From positions 3,100,001 to 3,164,000 of the forward strand of contig NZ_CP154261.1 in assembly GCF_039511225.1 (NCBI RefSeq): a DNA stretch of 64,000 nt. The letters run 5' to 3'. Under the pieces are notes generated by a model. The model worked only from the letters and a program-made list of their open reading frames with translations. It did not search any database and was not told where the DNA came from. Of the stretch, positions 30,937-40,635 are shown in pieces (within the stretch, counting starts at the first letter, position 1; each line of letters opens with the position of its first letter). The position numbers and the translations under genes are program-made. Source of the stretch: Sphingobacterium multivorum (lineage in GTDB: Bacteria > Bacteroidota > Bacteroidia > Sphingobacteriales > Sphingobacteriaceae).

Positions 30937-33153
30937 TCAGTTTATCCATATTTCATCACAGGCTATAAGCGCGTTCCGTTTCGGATGATACCTCCATTCA
31001 GGTAATTTTGCTAAGGGTTCAGCATAGACTCGGATGACCTTAACACGGTCGTTTATCAAAGCTCGATAGCGAACCTTCTCCACTGTAAAATCTTCCTCCT
31101 GGGATTCAAGTTTCCTCAGCAGCACATCTTGAAAATCTTCTCCATTTTGGGATACCGAAATGCGGACTTCCTTTGGTGAAAATATCCAATGTCGGGCATC
31201 CTTTAGAAAATTAAGCTCTATCGTATCGATGTGTTTTTCCTGTTCAAAATCAAACGTAATATCCATCGGCTCCCCATTCCATAGCAACCAGTTGTAGCTA
31301 TAATCCATGTATCCTGGGACACTATCGGAGAGGGTTTCCAGACCATTGGCAGGGAAGGAAGGATCGAATGGATTTTTCAGTTTTATACTTGCTTGTGAAG
31401 CTTTGTTCGTTCTGACTCCAGCATTGAATATTTCGCTCCATTCTTTTGCATAAGCATCAGGTGACGCCCCCCCTTCGGCAAGTTCTATTACCCCTAGCCT
31501 TTTGGCGTCTTTAATAAATTGAGTCACTTTACGGCTTACATTAGGCCTCACAACCCAATGTTCGCCGTCTTGCTCAAAGATACCATGCTGATGAGGACCA
31601 TAGAACCGTGCTTGTTGCAAGTAGGTGTAATCCAAGCCTAAACCGACACGTCTAATACGCGATTCTAATAAAGGATTTCCTTCACTTGCAATTTCAGCTT
31701 TTTCTAACAATGTACTGTATTGATCCATAACTTCGGGACTCAAAAAATCCTTTCTATTATCAATTGGATTTCCATAAATCGACAAAGCGGAGGAAGCTCC
31801 AGGCAAGTGATTTCTTCGCAGATCGAGATATTTTTTAATAAATGGCGCTGCCTTACCATAATATCCCTCAATAAATTCATCTGTCAATTGCTCTTCTGAA
31901 CGACCATCTGTATCCCAGGCAAGGTTAGCCAAAATATAAGCATTTAACTCCGCCATATCACTATAGGTCGCTCCGCCACCTTGTAAGAATACCCCTTCTA
32001 CCCCTTGTCCTTTCAAATACTGCATGCTTTTCTGCATCGTTCCTTGAATGGGGAATGGGGCAAGATAATTGGTAAACTGAGTCAAATAATCCCATACAAA
32101 CACATGCTTCGCTTTCGATTTCCAAGCGCCCAATTGTCTACGGAAAGTTGCTGCAGAATATTCACTACTGATATCATTTTTCCGAAAAGCATCGATATTA
32201 CTTAATATAACCGAAACATTATCTGCGACGCGAAGATGCGCTGGAGCATTAGCCGATTCGAGATACGCCAGTGTCGTAAATTTCTTGTCTGGAAATTTTC
32301 CCGCCACCCTATTCACAAAGTGAATCAAGGAGCCCTGTGCTCCTCCTTCGCGCTTATCAATGGCTTGGCAAAGATCGCAAGTACAGCTTCCAATGTCGTC
32401 ATTGGCTGCTATGGACCAATAGATAGCCGTTGGATTTTCAAGCATCCTTTTCTTAAAGTAAGCGACTGTATGATTAAAAACTTCTTCATTGGAAAGACAG
32501 AGCTGAATCGGTTGACGCTTCCCATCATACAGCGCGTAATATTCCGGATGATCTTTAAAGTAAATCGATGGTGGCAATATTTTACTGAAGGTATGGCCCC
32601 AGTCACCCCATCTATCTTCCAAATTATGTAGGCCATACCAGTCCATGTACTCCTGATCCAATTCCACAGGGAAATAAACTTCTCTAAACTGAAAATTAGG
32701 CTTTGAAAAGATTTTTAAATCGGCATCCACATATAACGCAGTACACTTTGGAACATCGGTATTTTCTTTACCTGTATACCACTTTCGCCCACCAATAACA
32801 TCCCTGACATAACGGTACGCCGCAAATAATACGCCTTTACCACTTCCCTTGATGTAAATATTTTTTCCGACAGCTTCAATCGAATAACTGTCTTCAGGAG
32901 AAGCATTCGTTATTGGGCTTCTTTCCAAAATAATGGCATGTGTACCATCAACTTTAGATTGTATTGCAAAATCTACACCTGTGCTTTCTTTTGTAAAAGT
33001 GCTTATCACCGTAGCAGCTTTTTGCACAACAGGATCATTTGCATCCGCCTGAATGACATAATCCGTTTTCCCGTTCTCCACCAATACCAATCTTTCCTTA
33101 CCCTGAACTATCGTTACCAAAGACAATAGACCTAACATAAACTTCCACATCAT
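30937..33153 (-). CDS. DUF4838 glycosidase-like secreted protein
   Basis: A 738-residue protein with a Sec signal peptide (about 1-18), an N-terminal alpha/beta domain resembling the accessory domain of alpha-glucuronidases and hexosaminidases (about 20-140, ending in GVLFAAYRYVRDVIGGRKWY), a central TIM-barrel-like DUF4838 region (about 145-510, with YWSIAANDDIGSCTCDLCQAID, FTTLAYLESANAP and VWDYLTQFTNYLAPFP), and a C-terminal region with a discoidin-like sandwich (about 590-738, DITFDFEQEKHIDTIELNFL). DUF4838 proteins are predicted glycoside hydrolases of unknown specificity. As last gene of the exopolysaccharide-type operon, one base after the YaiO gene stop, it would act in the periplasm or outside, perhaps trimming or modifying the polymer, analogous to PgaB. 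Activity is inference. Confidence 0.85.
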   Translation of the reverse strand: MMWKFMLGLLSLVTIVQGKERLVLVENGKTDYVIQADANDPVVQKAATVISTFTKESTGVDFAIQSKVDGTHAIILERSPITNASPEDSYSIEAVGKNIYIKGSGKGVLFAAYRYVRDVIGGRKWYTGKENTDVPKCTALYVDADLKIFSKPNFQFREVYFPVELDQEYMDWYGLHNLEDRWGDWGHTFSKILPPSIYFKDHPEYYALYDGKRQPIQLCLSNEEVFNHTVAYFKKRMLENPTAIYWSIAANDDIGSCTCDLCQAIDKREGGAQGSLIHFVNRVAGKFPDKKFTTLAYLESANAPAHLRVADNVSVILSNIDAFRKNDISSEYSAATFRRQLGAWKSKAKHVFVWDYLTQFTNYLAPFPIQGTMQKSMQYLKGQGVEGVFLQGGGATYSDMAELNAYILANLAWDTDGRSEEQLTDEFIEGYYGKAAPFIKKYLDLRRNHLPGASSALSIYGNPIDNRKDFLSPEVMDQYSTLLEKAEIASEGNPLLESRIRRVGLGLDYTYLQQARFYGPHQHGIFEQDGEHWVVRPNVSRKVTQFIKDAKRLGVIELAEGGASPDAYAKEWSEIFNAGVRTNKASQASIKLKNPFDPSFPANGLETLSDSVPGYMDYSYNWLLWNGEPMDITFDFEQEKHIDTIELNFLKDARHWIFSPKEVRISVSQNGEDFQDVLLRKLESQEEDFTVEKVRYRALINDRVKVIRVYAEPLAKLPEWRYHPKRNALIACDEIWIN

Positions 33154-33154
33154 A

Positions 33155-34687
33155 TTAAAAATATCTCCTTAATGATAGATTTAGATCATACTGGTTCATA
33201 AATCTATTTTCAGCAACTTTGTAATAGCTCCATCCGCCCATGAGCGTAAAACCCCAAGCATCTATGCGATGTTGCCAGCCTGCATTAATTGATCGGGATA
33301 AAAAATTGAAACGGTTGTTTAGGAATTGATAACGCGATGGATCATCTGGCGAAGTCCCTACATTACCGATTAGTGTGACATAGGAATCCCGTTTTTCACT
33401 GTTATAATAATGTCGGATCGCGAGGGAGTAGGCTTGGTTCCATCGCTGTTCATCACGTAACAAAAATCCCCTTAAATAGACAAAAGTTGGCCCAAAATAT
33501 CGGCCTGCAGAAGCGACAAGCCCGTAATTATTTGTATTGTCATTTGCACGAACATACCTTCCTCCGAAATCGAAGAGCCACAATCCCGCTTCCCGATATA
33601 GGCTATAAGATGCGCGCCATGTTGGAAAAACACTACCATCAGCCCAAGCTATCTGATGATAGGCATATATATTTTTACTGTAGTTAAGCCAAGCATCCAA
33701 ACCGACCTGATAACCTTTCTCACCACGTCTATTCCCGTAATTAAACTGTCCGATAAGCGTATTTTTCTCCCCTAATCTTTGGCCATATTCCAGACCTGAA
33801 ATAAAGAAATGTCCATTTGGCCGATCTTGCGAACTTTGCATATGATTTGCTCCAATATAAAACTTATAAGGCATATTCTCGCGGTAAACTTTGGTCAAAT
33901 GCTGATATTGTAAATTTTCTGGCATCTTCGTTACCAGCTGATTCATATAACCCAATGCCGTTGAATAGTCTTTGTTTAGTGCGGCAATGTTTGCTAATTG
34001 TTCGGTAACAAAAATCGAACTGTCACCTCTGCTCCATAAAGTTTCGAAATCAGTCTTCGCTTTCCCATATTCTCTATTCGTCATAAAAGCACTTGATCGC
34101 AGGTATAAGAAACGATTGTCTGCAGGATCAGCGTGTTGTATACTGTCCGAATAAGCCAATGCTTGAAATACATCTCCCTTTTCGACGAAATTCCGTCCCC
34201 TTTTATACCAGATATCGATGCACGCATCACGGTCACGTGTTAACTTCCGATGTTCAAATTCGCTATACAACCTGATGATTTCAGCGTCCATCGGAAACCG
34301 TTTACGTGCGGATTGCCAGGTAATCGTTGCTTTTTCAGGCTGATTAGAAGACTCATATAGTGCAGCTAATGAAAGATACGCATCTCTGTAGCTGGGCTCG
34401 CTCGAAACCACTGCTTCAAAATAGGGAATCGCCCAGTCGGCTCGCCCCATCTTCTGATAGCTCAATCCCAAGATATACCTAAAATCCGTGTATTTAGGAT
34501 ATTTTGATAATACGGTTTGGCTCAATGCAATGGATTCCCCCACTCTTCCTGCTCGCAGGTAGCCAGCGGCTTTTGGAACCAAGCTGTCAACGTCGTATGT
34601 TTTATTTTGCCAGTTAACCTGCGCATGTACAACTTGCGACAAAAATAGCAAACAAAAAATTAGCGCAGATAGGATTAATTTTTTCAT
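33155..34687 (-). CDS. YaiO-family TPR plus outer-membrane beta-barrel protein
   Basis: A 510-residue exported protein: signal peptide (1-22, cleavage after VVHA), tetratricopeptide helices (about 30-270, e.g. DFRYILGLSYQKMGRADWAIPYFEAVV and AYLSLAALYESSNQPEKA), and a C-terminal outer-membrane barrel (about 285-510) made of strands like FYIGANHM, FFISGLEYGQRL, LIGQFNYGNRR, ending in YDLNLSLRRYF with the terminal Phe typical of Bam substrates. A periplasmic TPR scaffold fused to a barrel is the design of PgaA and BcsC, which export beta-glucans across the outer membrane. It lies 4 bp after the glycosyltransferase gene, supporting a role as the secretion pore for its product. Confidence 0.88.
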   Translation of the reverse strand: MKKLILSALIFCLLFLSQVVHAQVNWQNKTYDVDSLVPKAAGYLRAGRVGESIALSQTVLSKYPKYTDFRYILGLSYQKMGRADWAIPYFEAVVSSEPSYRDAYLSLAALYESSNQPEKATITWQSARKRFPMDAEIIRLYSEFEHRKLTRDRDACIDIWYKRGRNFVEKGDVFQALAYSDSIQHADPADNRFLYLRSSAFMTNREYGKAKTDFETLWSRGDSSIFVTEQLANIAALNKDYSTALGYMNQLVTKMPENLQYQHLTKVYRENMPYKFYIGANHMQSSQDRPNGHFFISGLEYGQRLGEKNTLIGQFNYGNRRGEKGYQVGLDAWLNYSKNIYAYHQIAWADGSVFPTWRASYSLYREAGLWLFDFGGRYVRANDNTNNYGLVASAGRYFGPTFVYLRGFLLRDEQRWNQAYSLAIRHYYNSEKRDSYVTLIGNVGTSPDDPSRYQFLNNRFNFLSRSINAGWQHRIDAWGFTLMGGWSYYKVAENRFMNQYDLNLSLRRYF

Positions 34688-34691
34688 TTTT

Positions 34692-36134
34692 CTACTTTTT
34701 AATGTGATCAGAGGGCAAAGGAGTTAAGGTGCCTTTTCGCGTCATTTCCCCCCAGGCATGCTTTTTCCCAAAAAGTTCTTGGACATAGCCCTTAATCGAG
34801 CTATAAACGATAATGGGATGATATACAAATGGTTCTATAAATGCGGTGAGGCATAACCTTATAATATCTTTTCGCCGTTTGTAATATTTATAGACATAAT
34901 TGTCCAGTAAAATGGAAAAACTTGTCAGAAAGACCGAAAACATATAGACGAAGATCAATAAAAGAATAGCCATTGGCCAATTAATGCCATGTGTTAGGAT
35001 GAGGTAGATATAAAAGAAAATACCTAAAATCTCCATAATAGGGGCAAAAAATTCGAAAATGGCATTGTATGGAAAAACGATGAGTCCAAACCTTTTGTAC
35101 TTTGGATTAAAAAAGGCCTTACGATGTGTGCGCATAATTTGCATCAAACCCCGCGCCCAGCGTACACGTTGACGCGTTAACATCTTGAGGCTGTCAGGCC
35201 CCTCAGTCCAACAGAGCGTCTGCGGAATATACTTGACCTCGTATTTTTGGTTATTGTCACACATGGTCATACACATTCTGGTTACCATCTCCATATCCTC
35301 GCCCAAGGAATTAGAATCATATCCGCCCGCAGCAATGAGAATCTCTTTATCAAACAATCCCAATCCCCCAGAAACATTGGGAATACAGTTAAGGTAATTC
35401 CAGCCCATTTTACCCAACAGGTATGATCGAATGTATTCCATTTCCTGAAAACGGGCCAATATGGGTTTGGGTAATGCAGCTTCCACCAACATACCGGAAT
35501 CCACATAACTGGAGTTTGACATCCGTAGTGTTGCGCCCACAGCGATTACACGTTCCTTCGAATCCAGTACAGCTTCGATTAATTGAACCAGGGTGTCATT
35601 GGCGAGCACACAATCCACATCGGTATTTAAAATATAAGGAAAGGAAGCTACATTAATTCCAGCATTTACCGCATCGGCCTTACTGCCCCCGTTTATTTTA
35701 TCAACGATCGTTAGTCGTTTATGAGAGATGTCCCTGGATTTGTAGATTGCTTTAATCTCCTTACATGGCACCAAATAGTCAACCAAAAAGTCTACCTGGA
35801 CCAGATCAAACTCTTTAATGAGCTTCTCCAATGTATCATCTTTACTGCCATCATTCACAATAACGACCTCGTATCTGGAGTAAAACAGTGTCATCAGCGA
35901 ACGTACATTGTTCACGATTGTAACCGATTCATTATATGCTGGTGCGACAATACTTACCCCGGGAGCAATTTCAGACTCCATTAATGTCTGCACACGTCGG
36001 GAATTTCTCTTCCGAAGATTCTTCCGGATCGATATGGATGACATCCGAAACAACATGACGTATACAATCAACAGCAAGAGACAATAAAATCCGAAAACAA
36101 ATTCTATTGAAAATATAAAATGTTTCATATGCAA
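34692..36134 (-). CDS. Processive family-2 glycosyltransferase, membrane-embedded
   Basis: A 480-residue inner-membrane synthase: one N-terminal helix (about 7-30), a cytoplasmic GT-A domain (about 55-330) and several C-terminal helices (about 350-440). All catalytic landmarks of processive GT2 enzymes are present: VNDGSKDD, the DxD pair in LNTDVDCVL, the base in SLGEDMEMV and the acceptor-binding QRVRWARG. It resembles PgaC, NodC and hyaluronan synthases, so the product is likely a beta-linked polymer of GlcNAc or another hexose. The gene sits between the HEAT-repeat membrane protein (33-bp gap) and the outer-membrane export protein (4-bp gap). Start could be the third codon (ATG at 36128). 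Confidence 0.92.
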   Translation of the reverse strand: MHMKHFIFSIEFVFGFYCLLLLIVYVMLFRMSSISIRKNLRKRNSRRVQTLMESEIAPGVSIVAPAYNESVTIVNNVRSLMTLFYSRYEVVIVNDGSKDDTLEKLIKEFDLVQVDFLVDYLVPCKEIKAIYKSRDISHKRLTIVDKINGGSKADAVNAGINVASFPYILNTDVDCVLANDTLVQLIEAVLDSKERVIAVGATLRMSNSSYVDSGMLVEAALPKPILARFQEMEYIRSYLLGKMGWNYLNCIPNVSGGLGLFDKEILIAAGGYDSNSLGEDMEMVTRMCMTMCDNNQKYEVKYIPQTLCWTEGPDSLKMLTRQRVRWARGLMQIMRTHRKAFFNPKYKRFGLIVFPYNAIFEFFAPIMEILGIFFYIYLILTHGINWPMAILLLIFVYMFSVFLTSFSILLDNYVYKYYKRRKDIIRLCLTAFIEPFVYHPIIVYSSIKGYVQELFGKKHAWGEMTRKGTLTPLPSDHIKK

Positions 36135-36167
36135 TACTTTTGTGTTATGGAAACAATACCTAGCAAT

Positions 36168-37304
36168 CTATATATAGTGAACCATAGGGTGACTAACATA
36201 ACGTATAAGCTTATAATCGTCCAAATTTTCAGCAGTTTCAATTTTACGTAAACTTGATGCACTGTAAGGCTTTTGCGCGAGCAGGGAACGATAAGCGTGT
36301 TTTCGTAGTGCCAATACTGTACTTTTATCGTTGAAGATGTTCTCTAAAAGTTCGATCGATTTTCCTTGACCAAGACGCCCCAATGCTTTTACAATCTCTA
36401 TCTTGACATTTAAGGGCTGCTCGATGGTGTAAAAATCCACTAACCGACTTTCGCTATCTCTCGCCAGGAGTTTGCCCAATGAGTTGATCGCTTTGTGTAG
36501 CGTTTTAGCATCCTGAGCTGAAACGATGAGCTGCCATAATTTTTCTTCATCTAATTGCTGGTAATAGACCATGAGGTCCATCATAAGGCTATTGATTGAA
36601 AAAGATTGAGCGCCGTCCAGCCATTGAGAGAACACGTAAGATCCCACATAGTCGGTTGAGACAATTGTTTGATAGATATCAAGTGCATCCAGGTCAGTAA
36701 TTCCTGCAATACCAGAAAAAACCTGATCGAAGGATATTTCACCCCGCACCTGCAAAAGATATTTAAAGGCCGCTACCCGAATTTCAATGCGTGGGCTACT
36801 CATCAGCTGCGTCAAAACCGCATCCTGGATCTCGACCTTCATCAATGCTAAATCGGCCAAAGATCTTACTGTGGCTGCCACATGGTGGCTCTCGTGTCTT
36901 ATTTCGTATTGCGCTTCTCTATCGAAGCCCAATTCATTAAATAAACTCCGCATATTTTTTCCTTTCTCTCCACCGATAGTAAAAATATATTCATGCAATA
37001 TTTGACGGACCACTTTCTGAATGATCGGCTTATGAAGATCCAACGCTAGTTTATCCACCGGATAATGGCTATTCCTATTATCAATCAAAATGTGTTCATA
37101 GATAAAATCTCGCAATACAGGATATATTTTAGCATGATATAGGCGGTACCGATAGTCGCGATAATAAAAGATAGCAATACCGACAAGACAGCTTACCCAA
37201 AATAGAAAGCTCAACACAAGCGCTATCGTAACCAAAATAGGCCAACCCTCACCCTCAAAAAAGGATCGGATGCTATGAATCGTATGTTCTATTTTACTAA
37301 GCAT
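36168..37304 (-). CDS. HEAT-repeat membrane protein
   Basis: A 378-residue protein with one membrane helix near the N-terminus (about 18-42, ILVTIALVLSFLFWVSCLVGIAIFYY) followed by a cytoplasmic all-helical region with HEAT/armadillo-like repeats (about 120-370, e.g. SLADLALMKVEIQDAVLTQLMSSPRIEIRVAAFKYLLQVRG and KIEIVKALGRLGQGKSIELLENIFNDKSTVLALRKHAYRSLL). Such repeats serve as protein interaction scaffolds. The start overlaps the end of the receiver-domain gene by 8 bp, so the two are translationally coupled and their proteins may interact. The likely role is a co-polymerase or regulatory anchor that links the receiver to the glycosyltransferase. Confidence 0.82.
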   Translation of the reverse strand: MLSKIEHTIHSIRSFFEGEGWPILVTIALVLSFLFWVSCLVGIAIFYYRDYRYRLYHAKIYPVLRDFIYEHILIDNRNSHYPVDKLALDLHKPIIQKVVRQILHEYIFTIGGEKGKNMRSLFNELGFDREAQYEIRHESHHVAATVRSLADLALMKVEIQDAVLTQLMSSPRIEIRVAAFKYLLQVRGEISFDQVFSGIAGITDLDALDIYQTIVSTDYVGSYVFSQWLDGAQSFSINSLMMDLMVYYQQLDEEKLWQLIVSAQDAKTLHKAINSLGKLLARDSESRLVDFYTIEQPLNVKIEIVKALGRLGQGKSIELLENIFNDKSTVLALRKHAYRSLLAQKPYSASSLRKIETAENLDDYKLIRYVSHPMVHYI

Positions 37305-37677
37305 GACCTATTCTTAATCGTACACGGGATATCAGTTCAGACGGCGAAATAGGTTTTTTGATATAATCGTTGGCTCCTACTTCGAAACCTTCAACAATGC
37401 TGTTGTCATCTCGATAGCCTGAAATAATAATAACGGGCACCTGATTATTCGTACTGCTTTTCCGAATGCGATCGATTATTTCGTAGCCATTAGCAAAGGG
37501 TAATGCCAGGTCTGTTATGACCAAATCAATGGTTTCATCCGAAACCAGCGAAAGGGCTTCTTTACCGGACTTTGCCAGTAAGAGGTCATACCCCTCTCTT
37601 ACAAGAACAAACTGCATTGTGCTCAATAGAATTTCATTATCTTCGATAACAAGAATTCTCTTTTTTTCGTTCTCCAT
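37297..37677 (-). CDS. Stand-alone CheY-like response regulator receiver
   Basis: A 126-residue receiver domain with no output domain: acidic pocket Glu12-Asp13, phospho-acceptor Asp56 in VITDLALP, and the conserved Lys in YIKKPISP. Its 3' end overlaps the HEAT-repeat gene by 8 bp, so it is the first gene of the five-gene minus-strand operon. A single receiver without DNA-binding domain works by protein contact. Here the likely partner is the HEAT protein or the glycosyltransferase, which would make polymer synthesis phosphorylation-controlled at the protein level. The cognate kinase is not in the operon. Confidence 0.93.
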   Translation of the reverse strand: MENEKKRILVIEDNEILLSTMQFVLVREGYDLLLAKSGKEALSLVSDETIDLVITDLALPFANGYEIIDRIRKSSTNNQVPVIIISGYRDDNSIVEGFEVGANDYIKKPISPSELISRVRLRIGHA

Positions 37678-37844
37678 AGCGGTAGATTTTTAGTTTTTCA
37701 CAGTGAGACAAAGTTTCGAAAAAAAAAGAAAATGTCTTGTAGATTAACAACTACAGGTCTATTTAAATAATTTAAACGCAGGTTTTAAAGATTGTTATCC
37801 CTTAAAATGACAATGTATTGACATAGCTTATTTCGTGTTTATTG

Positions 37845-38924
37845 TTAAACAACTAAACTAGTATGTAAAATTTCAACTTCTTTGATCAAGGAACGTATAA
37901 TATCTGCAGTAGAAAGTTCACTGTAAGAATGCATCGATTGTCCGGTCCAAATGTTGACAAAATCAGCATTTCTATTTATCCTTGCTACTCTTCTTAATTC
38001 GCCTGTGAGTTTATTTTGATAAGGATAGGGCAAAATCTTTTGAGCGGCGTCTAAAGCTTCAATGAATTTATTTTTTATACCTCTGGCGTAGCGCCCTGAA
38101 AAGCTCCTCGTTAATACGATCTCTGATTCCTTAACGCTTGAAAGACGCGCTTTTTCAAAGTCCAGGAGCGCGCTCTCCTTAGATTTGAGTAATAAACTAC
38201 CCACCTGGAAGCCACTGGCACCTAAGAGCTTTGCAGCATGCAACGTACTAGCATTGTATAAACCACCGGCATAAATAAGGGGAACATAGACATGCTCTTT
38301 TACCTGCGGTAGAAGTGAAAGTCCGCCAATCGCCGGTATTGGAGTCTCGTCAAAACTTCCGCGATGTCCTCCTGCTTCTAGTCCCTGTACACAGATGATG
38401 TCAATGCCAGATTCTTCCAAAGCGATTGCTTCTGCCACCGAGGTGCATGTACCAATAAGAGTAACATCATTGTCTTTCAATCGTTTTATACTTTCTGTAT
38501 CCAAATTTCCAAACGTAAAACTCACAACTTTACACCGATGGGTGATGATTACGTCAATCTGTTCCCTGTAATCGGTCAAATGGATACTATCAAGCTCGGG
38601 TAAGGTTACTTTCAAGTCGTGCTGCGCGGCTAATTGCTCCACGAAAGTTTTTGTTTCACTATACTGTTTCCTTAAATCGACTGAAACCTTGGGAATATTA
38701 TTGACAAAAATATTGACCGCGAAAGGCCGCTTTAGATTTTCGGCAGTCAAACGAATAAGTTCGCTGCAACGTTCTGGCGGCAGATCACCCAAAGATAACG
38801 AACCGAGCGCTCCAGCACGCGAGGCTGCAATGACCATTTCTGGTGTCGTAACACCAAACATTGGAGCTTGGATAATCGGATATTCAATACCTATTGATTT
38901 TGTGAGTTGATTTGACCACTGCAT
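37845..38924 (-). CDS. Nitronate monooxygenase (2-nitropropane dioxygenase family)
   Basis: An FMN-dependent TIM-barrel enzyme of 359 residues that oxidises alkyl nitronates. The N-terminus shows YPIIQAPMFGVTTPEMVIAASRAGALGSL, typical of class I nitronate monooxygenases; CVQGLEAGGHRG carries the catalytic His; and YAGGLYNASTL with GASGFQVGSLLL forms the FMN phosphate site. Related proteins include enoyl-ACP reductase FabK, but the AGGHRG motif favours nitronate oxidation. It stands alone between the exopolysaccharide operon and the divergent lactate dehydrogenase. Confidence 0.9.
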   Translation of the reverse strand: MQWSNQLTKSIGIEYPIIQAPMFGVTTPEMVIAASRAGALGSLSLGDLPPERCSELIRLTAENLKRPFAVNIFVNNIPKVSVDLRKQYSETKTFVEQLAAQHDLKVTLPELDSIHLTDYREQIDVIITHRCKVVSFTFGNLDTESIKRLKDNDVTLIGTCTSVAEAIALEESGIDIICVQGLEAGGHRGSFDETPIPAIGGLSLLPQVKEHVYVPLIYAGGLYNASTLHAAKLLGASGFQVGSLLLKSKESALLDFEKARLSSVKESEIVLTRSFSGRYARGIKNKFIEALDAAQKILPYPYQNKLTGELRRVARINRNADFVNIWTGQSMHSYSELSTADIIRSLIKEVEILHTSLVV

Positions 38925-39062
38925 ATCGGGACAATTTAATAGTCTTAAAATTTGTATAACGATCGATGTAATGCGTCTAATTTAGCTTATTTTTTGTTAA
39001 ATGATGTGATAACTATTGGGAAACATCCTACAACGGAAGTTCCAAATAAGCTATTTATACTG

Positions 39063-39070
39063 TATATTTA
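39063..39070 (+). promoter_or_regulatory. Probable -7 box of the lactate dehydrogenase gene
   Basis: TATATTTA, one base off TAnnTTTG, lies 30 bp before the ATG at 39100. No -33 box is clear. Confidence 0.35.
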
Positions 39071-39099
39071 TGGTATTCTATTACGTAACAAACAATTTT

Positions 39100-40092
39100 A
39101 TGAAAATTGCCTTCTTTTCGACTAAACCCTACGACAAATTATTCTTTGAACAGGAAAACAGCGCTTACGGATTTCAGTTTAATTTTTTTGAAACGCATTT
39201 AGGTCCACATATTGTCAATGCTATTGAAGATGAGAAAGTGGTCTGCGCATTTGTCAATGATAAACTAAACCGACAAGTGATTGAAGTACTTGCTCAAAAA
39301 GGTGTCGAACTGATTGCATTACGCTGTGCTGGTTTTAACAATGTTGACCTGGAGGCGGCAAAGGAGTTTGGCATTCAGGTATGTCGGGTCCCGGCTTATT
39401 CCCCAGAAGCAGTTGCAGAGCATACAATGGCAATGTTATTGACATTGAATCGTAAAACCCATAAAGCCTATAACCGCGTAAGGGAGCAAAATTTTGCACT
39501 GAATGGCCTTTTAGGATTTAATCTTCATCAGAAAAAAATTGGCGTTATTGGAACGGGGAAAATTGGAAAGGCCTTTATCAAAATTGCATTGGGATTTGGG
39601 GCAGAAATAATTGCCTATGACTTATATCCCGATCAGCAGCTTACAACACAGGGTGTCAATTACAAATCATTGGATGAGCTCTTCAAAGAATCAGATATCA
39701 TTTCACTTCATTGTCCCCTAACCTCCGAGAACCACTACCTCATCAATAGCGAGTCATTGGGGAAAATGAAAGATGGCGTTACTATTATTAATACAAGCAG
39801 AGGCAATCTGATCAACACCCAAGATGTCATTAAAGCACTCAAAGAACGAAAAATTGGTTTACTGGGTATTGATGTCTATGAACAGGAGGAAAAGTTGTTT
39901 TTTAAAGACTTATCGACAACAATTATTGAAGATGAAACAATACAATTATTGATGAGTTATCCGAATGTCTTAGTGACGGCACACCAAGCTTTTTTCACCA
40001 CAGAAGCATTAACCGAAATTTCGCAAAGAACACTAAGGAGCATCTCAGACCTATCAACCAAAGGAATCACTGACGCCGAGGTCATGCTTTAA
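39100..40092 (+). CDS. ldhA: D-lactate dehydrogenase (2-hydroxyacid dehydrogenase)
   Basis: Reduces pyruvate to D-lactate with NADH, cytoplasmic. The 330-residue protein has the NAD-binding motif GVIGTGKIGKAF, the catalytic Arg in NTSRGNLI, Glu in DVYEQEE and His in VTAHQAFF, and the D-LDH-typical insertion EKLFFKD after DVYEQEE. Family length is about 330, so the ATG at 39100 is chosen although the frame is open to 39016; the extra 28 residues are not family-like and contain the -7 box. A fermentative or redox-balancing role is expected. It is divergent from the nitronate monooxygenase gene. Confidence 0.9.
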   Translation: MKIAFFSTKPYDKLFFEQENSAYGFQFNFFETHLGPHIVNAIEDEKVVCAFVNDKLNRQVIEVLAQKGVELIALRCAGFNNVDLEAAKEFGIQVCRVPAYSPEAVAEHTMAMLLTLNRKTHKAYNRVREQNFALNGLLGFNLHQKKIGVIGTGKIGKAFIKIALGFGAEIIAYDLYPDQQLTTQGVNYKSLDELFKESDIISLHCPLTSENHYLINSESLGKMKDGVTIINTSRGNLINTQDVIKALKERKIGLLGIDVYEQEEKLFFKDLSTTIIEDETIQLLMSYPNVLVTAHQAFFTTEALTEISQRTLRSISDLSTKGITDAEVML

Positions 40093-40257
40093 CAAGACTT
40101 CCCATCAAATTTATTTTGAGGTACCGCTATTAGCAATGTTGTGGCTAAATGCACCTTTTAAAGAAACAGAATGGATGCAAACTGTTGTATCATCGGTACA
40201 ATTGTCTCATTAGGCGTCAGCAAAAATGAGTAGCGAAAGGGAATATAAACTAAATGC

Positions 40258-40596
40258 CTATCCCCTTTCGCGTTTGTAATCAGACCACCACTCATCAAGT
40301 CTTTCAATGACCGGCAGTAAAGTTTTACCTAATTCGCTAAGTTTATACTCCACACGTGGTGGAGATTCAGCATAAATCTGTCTACATAAAATACCATCAC
40401 GTTCGAGCTCACGGAGTTGAACGGTCAAGGTCGTTTGCGCCAGATCTTCCATTTCCCGCCGTAGTTCTCCAAATCTTTTGGGGCATTGTTTGGCAACAGC
40501 CTTAATGAGCAAAACTTTCCATTTTCCGCCAATTATCTTAAAAATTCCGTTGACATCACAACAGGCTCCAAAATTTTCACTTTTTTTTTCCTTCAT
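40258..40596 (-). CDS. HxlR-family transcriptional regulator
   Basis: A 112-residue winged-helix regulator with the HxlR pattern: IFKIIGGKWKVLLIKAV near the N-terminus, KRFGELRREMEDLAQTTLTVQLRELERDGILCRQIYAESPPRVEYKLSELGKTLLPVIERLDEW as wing and dimerisation helix. Two adjacent Cys (GACCDV) lie at the position where redox- or electrophile-sensing HxlR members such as YodB and HypR keep their sensing Cys. It is divergent from an MFS exporter gene and probably regulates it and itself through the dyad in between. Confidence 0.92.
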   Translation of the reverse strand: MKEKKSENFGACCDVNGIFKIIGGKWKVLLIKAVAKQCPKRFGELRREMEDLAQTTLTVQLRELERDGILCRQIYAESPPRVEYKLSELGKTLLPVIERLDEWWSDYKRERG

Positions 40597-40635
40597 AATC
40601 TCCTCATACTGACCATTAGTTCATAAAAACATACC

